The notes under the pieces are model-generated. The model was not told the origin of the DNA. It saw only the letters and a list, made by a program, of their open reading frames with translations, and did no database searches. DNA of 64,000 nt. Origin: Magnolia sinica. Taxonomy: Eukaryota > Streptophyta > Magnoliopsida > Magnoliales > Magnoliaceae. Positions 59,523 through 64,000 of the stretch are shown here, piece after piece. The translations under genes and the position numbers were made by a program. Numbering within the stretch: the first letter of the stretch is position 1; each line of letters begins with the position of its first letter. The stretch lies in contig NC_080588.1 in the NCBI RefSeq assembly GCF_029962835.1, positions 67,982,501 through 68,046,500 of the forward strand. Reading direction: 5' to 3'.

Positions 59523-60913
59523 TTTTGTCCCTCAACAAATTTCCAAATTCGTTGGTTTCTTTGCCTTCTAGATATCGTAATTCGTTGGGTGGACCACTAC
59601 GTGCAAATCACACAGATTAGCCCATCCTACCCGTCCGATTGGTGGACCCTTCACTGATCGGAATGGTTAGACTTGCCCAATCAACGCACGTTTTCTACCA
59701 AAGCCAATTCATGGTGGGACCCACTCAATGTTCAGGATAATGGGCCTGTTTTGTCCAACTCTTTGGTGAAGCAGCTGACTAATTTTCTCACCAACCCATA
59801 AAAGTCATTTGGCTGCATGTATCAGTTATTCACTATGTTGTTTGCACTACCATCCGATCCGTTCATAAAATAAATCCCACTATGATCATGGGATGCCAGA
59901 AAATTCAAGCCTTTCCGATCATTAGGTGGGCCACACCACAGGAATCAATCGACAACCACCCAAAACCTCTAAATTCAAGTAGTGAGTTGCATGATGGTTG
60001 GATCAGCCTACTTTCTGGAGCATCTCACTTTTTTGCTGGGCCACTGGATGTATATGTCGGATGTTGTGGACCCCAATAGAGGCAAGATGAACAGCATGAA
60101 TGACATAGATGAACGTTCGGGGCCATTTGTGCGGATGACACGTGTCAGAGATCCAGGCCATTTATCAAGTGGTGAACATTGTGAACATGCATATACCAAC
60201 AGCAACTCATCAACTGAGCCACACGTGTGTTGAATTTGAACCACCTGACTTTCTTTTTTCTTTTTTCTAGCCCTTCATTGTTATCATCCAAGTTGGACCC
60301 GTTTGATTAGAAGACTGGCATTTATTTTTGATCCATGGCATTTTAACTGTGTACCTTACCAAATGAATGGCTCGGATCTTTGACATGTGTGCCATCGACA
60401 CTGATTCCTAACAGGTGGTCCACTCCCTCAGACGAGGGCCCCTCACTGAGCTGCGACCCCACAAAAGATGTGACTGGGTTTTCCTCACATCTTTTGTGGG
60501 GTCCCAAATAAAAATCGACGGTCCATATGTTAACAGCTTGTTCTAGGACAGAAATTTAGACCCGATTATTTAACAGAAGTGGCCCGAACTACCTCTCCTC
60601 CTCTAAAACCCGACCAGTTTATGCCTGTTCGATATACAAGTTACAACCATGGATTGGCGACTCGTCCGAGTCAGATGTGAGTTGTCCAAATTCAACTCGT
60701 TATCTGATCTGACTCGGACTCAGTCGGGTCTTATCGGTTCAGCAACACGAGTTAGCATTGAAAACGTTTCTTGAGTCAGAGTCATCCCCAAACTCGGTCA
60801 TGACTCAGTACCCAGCTGACTCGCGAATTTTGAATCCATGATTTGCACGTGATCACCAAAGTCAGGTTTCATCGACTGTGGGCCCAGGGAGTACACACGA
60901 GTGCCTTATATAT
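59523..60913. other. Spacer upstream of the kinase gene
   Basis: No gene is recognised. It contains short GTGGGCCACAC-type repeat fragments and one perfect hairpin at 60455-60503. Confidence 0.45.
60455..60503. repeat. Perfect 19-bp hairpin with 11-base loop
   Basis: GACCCCACAAAAGATGTGA (60455-60473) is the exact inverse of 60485-60503. It lies in non-coding DNA about 1.4 kb upstream of the kinase start. It could be the remnant of a tiny MITE or a transcribed stem-loop. Confidence 0.9.
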
Positions 60914-61382
60914 GGACGCGGATTGCTTACTGAGTAACTCAGTCTGGGGTAGCGAGTAAACTCTGTGGGGCCCACCGTGATGTATGTGTCTTATCCACGC
61001 CGTCCATTGGTTTTATCAGCTCATTTTATTGCTTGAAGCCAAAATTGAAGCATATTTAAAGCTTGAGTAGAACACACCATGGGAAACAGTGGGAATTGAA
61101 AGCCAACCGTTGAAAACTTCTTAAGGGCCACAGAAGTTTTGGATCAAGCTGATATTTGTGTTTTCCTTTCATCCATTTCTGTGTGACCTTATCAACAGGT
61201 TAGATGACAAATAAAAATCACTGTGGGCCCTAGGAAGGTTTCCACGGTAGACATCACTATACCCACTGTTTCCTGTGGTGTGGTCCACTTGAGCTTTCGA
61301 TATGCTTCATTTTTGGTTTCGTGTACTAAAATGATCTGATAAAATGGATGAACGGCGTGGATAAGACACATACATCACGGTA
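60914..61382. mobile_element. Hairpin MITE family A copy in the kinase promoter
   Basis: The left end is GGACGCGGATTGCTTACTGA, followed by CTCTGTGGGGCCCACCGTGA. The body and right arm continue to GACACATACATCACGGT, where the terminal part is missing. The element ends about 500 bases before the kinase start codon. Confidence 0.75.
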
Positions 61383-61387
61383 ATCCC

Positions 61388-61432
61388 CACGTGCACTGCA
61401 CGTGTCATCCCCTGCATGCAAGTGTGCACGTG
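61388..61432. promoter_or_regulatory. Cluster of three G-boxes upstream of the kinase gene
   Basis: CACGTG occurs at 61388-61393, 61399-61404 and 61427-61432. They lie about 200-250 bases before the TATA box. G-boxes bind bZIP and bHLH factors and are common in ABA- and light-responsive promoters; the role here is inferred. Confidence 0.6.
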
Positions 61433-61638
61433 TTACTGACCAACCGTTCCAAGCTAAGTAAATTCCAAAACTCACCGTCTCCACATCCACACCATATCAT
61501 ACAATATATGAAACTCCAATCACAGCCGTCCAAATCCACCAAAACCTCAAAAGGGGCCCACGTCAACTTCTCAACTAGACCTTCTCCATACACATCCATG
61601 CATACATGGACAGATACATAGATATTTGTTTTGATACG

Positions 61639-61646
61639 TATATAAA
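61639..61646 (+). promoter_or_regulatory. Probable TATA box of the kinase gene
   Basis: TATATAAA lies 240 bases before the proposed ATG, leaving a pyrimidine-rich leader. An acceptor-like TTTGCAG at about 61841-61847 hints at a possible leader intron. Confidence 0.55.
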
Positions 61647-61885
61647 CAACCATTGGAATAGATTCCATTTCTCATACATTGTCTTTGCTACTTTGAAGAA
61701 TAACCATTGTTAGAAGAAATTCCTTAATTTCTATATCTTCCACCTTGAATTCAGCTTCTCATCTTTGTCTTATTCCTTCAATCCTCCCTTTTCATTCCTT
61801 ATCCTACGCACCCCCCTCATCTTCATCTCTTCCCTTTGAATTTGCAGGAACGGTAGAGACATCTGCTTTCTTCAATTCCAGTCCA

Positions 61886-62417
61886 ATGAAATCCGAAGAA
61901 GGTAAGCAAAAGAAAAAAAAAAAAACCCAACTCCCTTTTATCTTCAAAATCACTGTAAATTCTCAAATTCCGCGTTTTTATGCAGAAACAAGTGGAAATC
62001 AAGTAAACCCAGAAACAGAATTCCTCAAGAATTCGAATCCGGCTGATGGATCGCCTCGATGCGTATTGGAAATACCGATTTTGGGTGTAGATTCGGATAA
62101 TAGTAGTAGTAGTAGTAGTAGTAGTGTTAGTAGTAATGGCAGCGGAAGCGGCTGTAATGAATCGTCGGTCTCGGAGTCGAATGGATTGCAATGGAGAAAT
62201 TTTATGAATGTTTTGAGGAAGAAATCGATAAGACGGCTTTCGACGTTTCCGTTGCCGGGTTCAGAGCTGTCGAGGAGGAATTTGAGCAGGAAACTGGGTC
62301 AAATTCGAAACGGAGAAGATGGAGTAGAAGGCGGTGGAGAGGCGGTCGTTCCGAAGCCGTCGTGGAGGAGCTTCGATTATGAAGAGCTTGTGACTGCTAC
62401 TGATAATTTCAGTTCTG
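61886..62417 (+). CDS. Receptor-like cytoplasmic kinase, class VI (5' exons only)
   Basis: This is the N-terminal part of a cytosolic Ser/Thr kinase without a receptor ectodomain. Exon 1 is 61886-61901 (MKSEE), intron 1 is 61902-61985 (GTAAGC...TGCAG, 84 bases), and exon 2 runs 61986-62417 to a donor GTGAGA in phase 1. That gives 149 residues before the window's last intron. Visible landmarks: SPRCVLEIPILGVDSDN (a conserved N-terminal motif of class VI), a poly-Ser tract encoded by AGT repeats (about 62101-62125), WRNFMNVLRKKSIRRLSTFP and the juxtakinase PKPSWRSFDYEELVTATDNF. Class VI includes the ROP-GTPase-binding kinases RBK1/RBK2, so a role in ROP signalling is possible but unproven here. 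The ATP-binding and catalytic regions are beyond 64000. ATG 61886 is the first in-frame ATG; upstream frame is open but has none. Confidence 0.8.
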
Positions 62418-63180
62418 GTGAGAGGATTTTCTCTGTTTCTGGTTTTTCTCTGTTTTTTTCCTCTGTTTTTGCTGCGTTCTTTCATGTTTGAATAGTATGT
62501 GGTGGTGACCGAAATGCAGTACCTGAAACAGCCAGGTCTGTGGGGCCCACCAAGTTGGATATGTAAAATCAATCCGTCTATCAGGTTCTATCATCAATTT
62601 TTGGCCTTGTGTTTAAAAATCATCTAGAACCACAACTCAGTTGGGCCACACCAAATGAAAAAATGGGGATGAGATGCCAACCATAGGTTCTTTGTGCGGG
62701 GCTACCATCGTCTGTATGTTTGATCGAATCCGTTAATAAGGTGTGACTCAATAGGATGAATAGAATATACAAAACTATGGCAGACTCAGGTGGGCCACAC
62801 CGTGCCGACTTACATGTTTTGGGTCCAATATTAAGTGTAGCCTGTATGAGTTTTTAATTGGTCTTATCATGTGTATGTACGGTCCAAATAATGGTTCTCA
62901 CCTGATGGACGGAGTGGATTTTTCATATTGTGGGCCAAACCAGATGAAGAGAAGATACAAAAACTGTACAGGACTCAGGTGGGCCACACCATGTGAAGTT
63001 GGCGGTTCCGCAAGCAATATTAAGTGTGACCCGTATGAGTTTTCAATTGTCGTTATCTTCTACATATACGGTCCAAATAAGGTTATCACCTGATGGACGG
63101 AGAAGATTTCACAGGCACAACATGGTGGATCCACAGACCTTGGGTTCTCACGCGCTATGTAAAAACAGGTGATGGCCCGT

Positions 63181-63575
63181 GGACGCGGATTGCCTCCTCA
63201 CGCTGGCTACTGGACGGTCCGCTGTAGGCCCCTCATGATGTATTTGTCATATCCACCCCGTCCATCCATTTTCCCAGATTGTTTTAGGGTATAAAACAAA
63301 AAAAAAAAGAAAAAAAAAAAAGGAGGTAGATCTAAATCTCATGTGAACCACACGAAAGGAAAAAAGTAGATATTGAAAGCCCCCCTTTAAAAACTTCCAG
63401 GGCCACAAAAGTTTAGGATGAAGCTTAGTTTAGGATGAAGCTTATATTTGTGTTTTCCCTTCATCCAGTACTGTGTAACATAATCGACAGGTTGAATAGC
63501 AAATAAACATTACTATGTGCCCTGGTAAGTTTTAAATTGTGGAAGTCTTATCACCACTGTTTTCTTGAGATTTGG
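63181..63575. mobile_element. Hairpin MITE family A, right end missing
   Basis: The left end GGACGCGGATTGCCTCCTCA is followed by CCCCTCATGATGTATTTGTC. The body runs to CACCACTGTTTTCTTGAGAT, where an (AT)n run and a family-B repeat replace the expected right arm. A short direct repeat (AGTTTAGGATGAAGCTT) lies near 63412-63442. Confidence 0.7.
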
Positions 63576-63604
63576 ATATATATATATATATATATATGGA
63601 AAAG

Positions 63605-64000
63605 GTACTATGCGCTCGTCCCATGAGGTTGAGCTGTGTGGGCCCCACCGTGATGTGTTTCGAACATCTACCCCATCAGTCAGATGCACCATTCCATCGT
63701 GGGCCTAGGTCTCAAAAATCAAGTCAATCCATGACTTGTGTGGGCCACACTACATACAGAAGTGGGGAGGGGCCGTGCACCATTAAAACATTTGTAATCA
63801 ATTTTGGGCCCACCGAGATGTGGTTTGCAAATCCAGACCATCCATTATGTGTGTCCCACTTGGATGAGGGTTTAGACCAAGTTTCAGTAGCATTCAAAAC
63901 TCAGGTGGGCCCCACCAAGTTCTTTTATATGTTTTAACGGTGTCTTCCCATGATTTTAGGTATGGCCCACCTGAGTTCTATATACGGCTGATTTTTAGGA
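63605..64000. repeat. Foldback MITE family B, copy 2 (reaches the right edge)
   Basis: GAGGTTGAGCTGTGTGGGCC and the sequence that follows match the reverse complement of 1-345 through CACCATTCCAT, AAATCAAGTCAATCCATGAC and TGTGTCCCACTTGGATGAGG. It starts right after an (AT)n tract, just as copy 1 ends in one. Confidence 0.65.

Larger units (their letters stand above)
62418..64000 (+). other. Large intron of the kinase gene (continues past the window)
   Basis: No further exon is visible before the right edge. The intron holds GTGGGCCACACC-type hairpin repeats at about 62520-63170 (the 62755-62890 and 62935-63085 segments are similar to each other), a family-A MITE at 63181-63575, an (AT)n run and a family-B foldback from about 63605. 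Confidence 0.65.

Noticed and set aside
59982-60244. Overlapping short frames on both strands near 60 kb
   Set aside because: They lie in GTGGGCC-type repeat-like sequence; no start context, domain or splice pattern supports a gene.
61745-61885. Upstream in-frame extension of the kinase protein
   Set aside because: There is no ATG in this part, and the conserved class VI N-terminus begins after the ATG at 61886.

Overview
The window is nuclear plant DNA: intron-bearing plant genes with a low-coding, repeat-dominated background. The recurring foldback repeats that open with GTGGGGCCCACC and carry TGATGTATGTGTT remind me of woody magnoliid genomes (Magnoliales/Laurales). That placement is inference from memory; I ran no search.

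Only four host genes can be supported. (1) An intronless UGT91-type UDP-glycosyltransferase at 1140-2564 (+). (2) A two-exon pectin methylesterase with an N-terminal membrane anchor and PMEI-like pro-region at 7550-10990 (-), with altered catalytic positions. (3) A five-exon telomere-repeat-binding-factor-like (TRFL) Myb gene at 25486-32952 (+), with a 4.6-kb intron full of mobile elements. (4) The first two coding exons of a class VI receptor-like cytoplasmic kinase from 61886 (+), whose kinase domain lies beyond the right edge. They belong to unrelated pathways (specialised-metabolite glycosylation, cell wall, telomere/chromatin, signalling) and form no cluster.

The rest is layered mobile DNA. 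1-345 and 63605-64000 are copies of one foldback repeat in opposite orientation. 5830-7550 holds a hAT-like MITE and a PIF/Harbinger-like MITE that landed inside the pectinesterase stop codon. 12479-17648 is a duplicated block of hairpin MITE plus long foldback element. 18013-24488 is a broken Ty1/copia element sitting inside another hairpin MITE. 29220-31840 is a LINE remnant split by a hAT MITE. 35045-37695 is a long-inverted-repeat element holding a MULE-like MITE, which in turn holds a hAT MITE. 38029-42930 mixes LINE tails and LTR-like fragments. 45974-47905 is a probable Ty3/gypsy LTR. 48067-48198 and 56393-56553 are two copies of a tRNA-type SINE with clear target-site duplications. 59213-59522 is a decayed plastid 23S rRNA fragment in the nucleus.

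The most notable points are the pectinesterase with Asp-to-Asn and Trp-to-Val changes at conserved active-site positions, its stop codon shared with a MITE terminus, the SINE family, the nested foldback elements with a roughly 20-bp repeat array in their core, and a telobox just upstream of the TRFL start codon. No CRISPR, bacterial-type operon or tRNA gene was seen.
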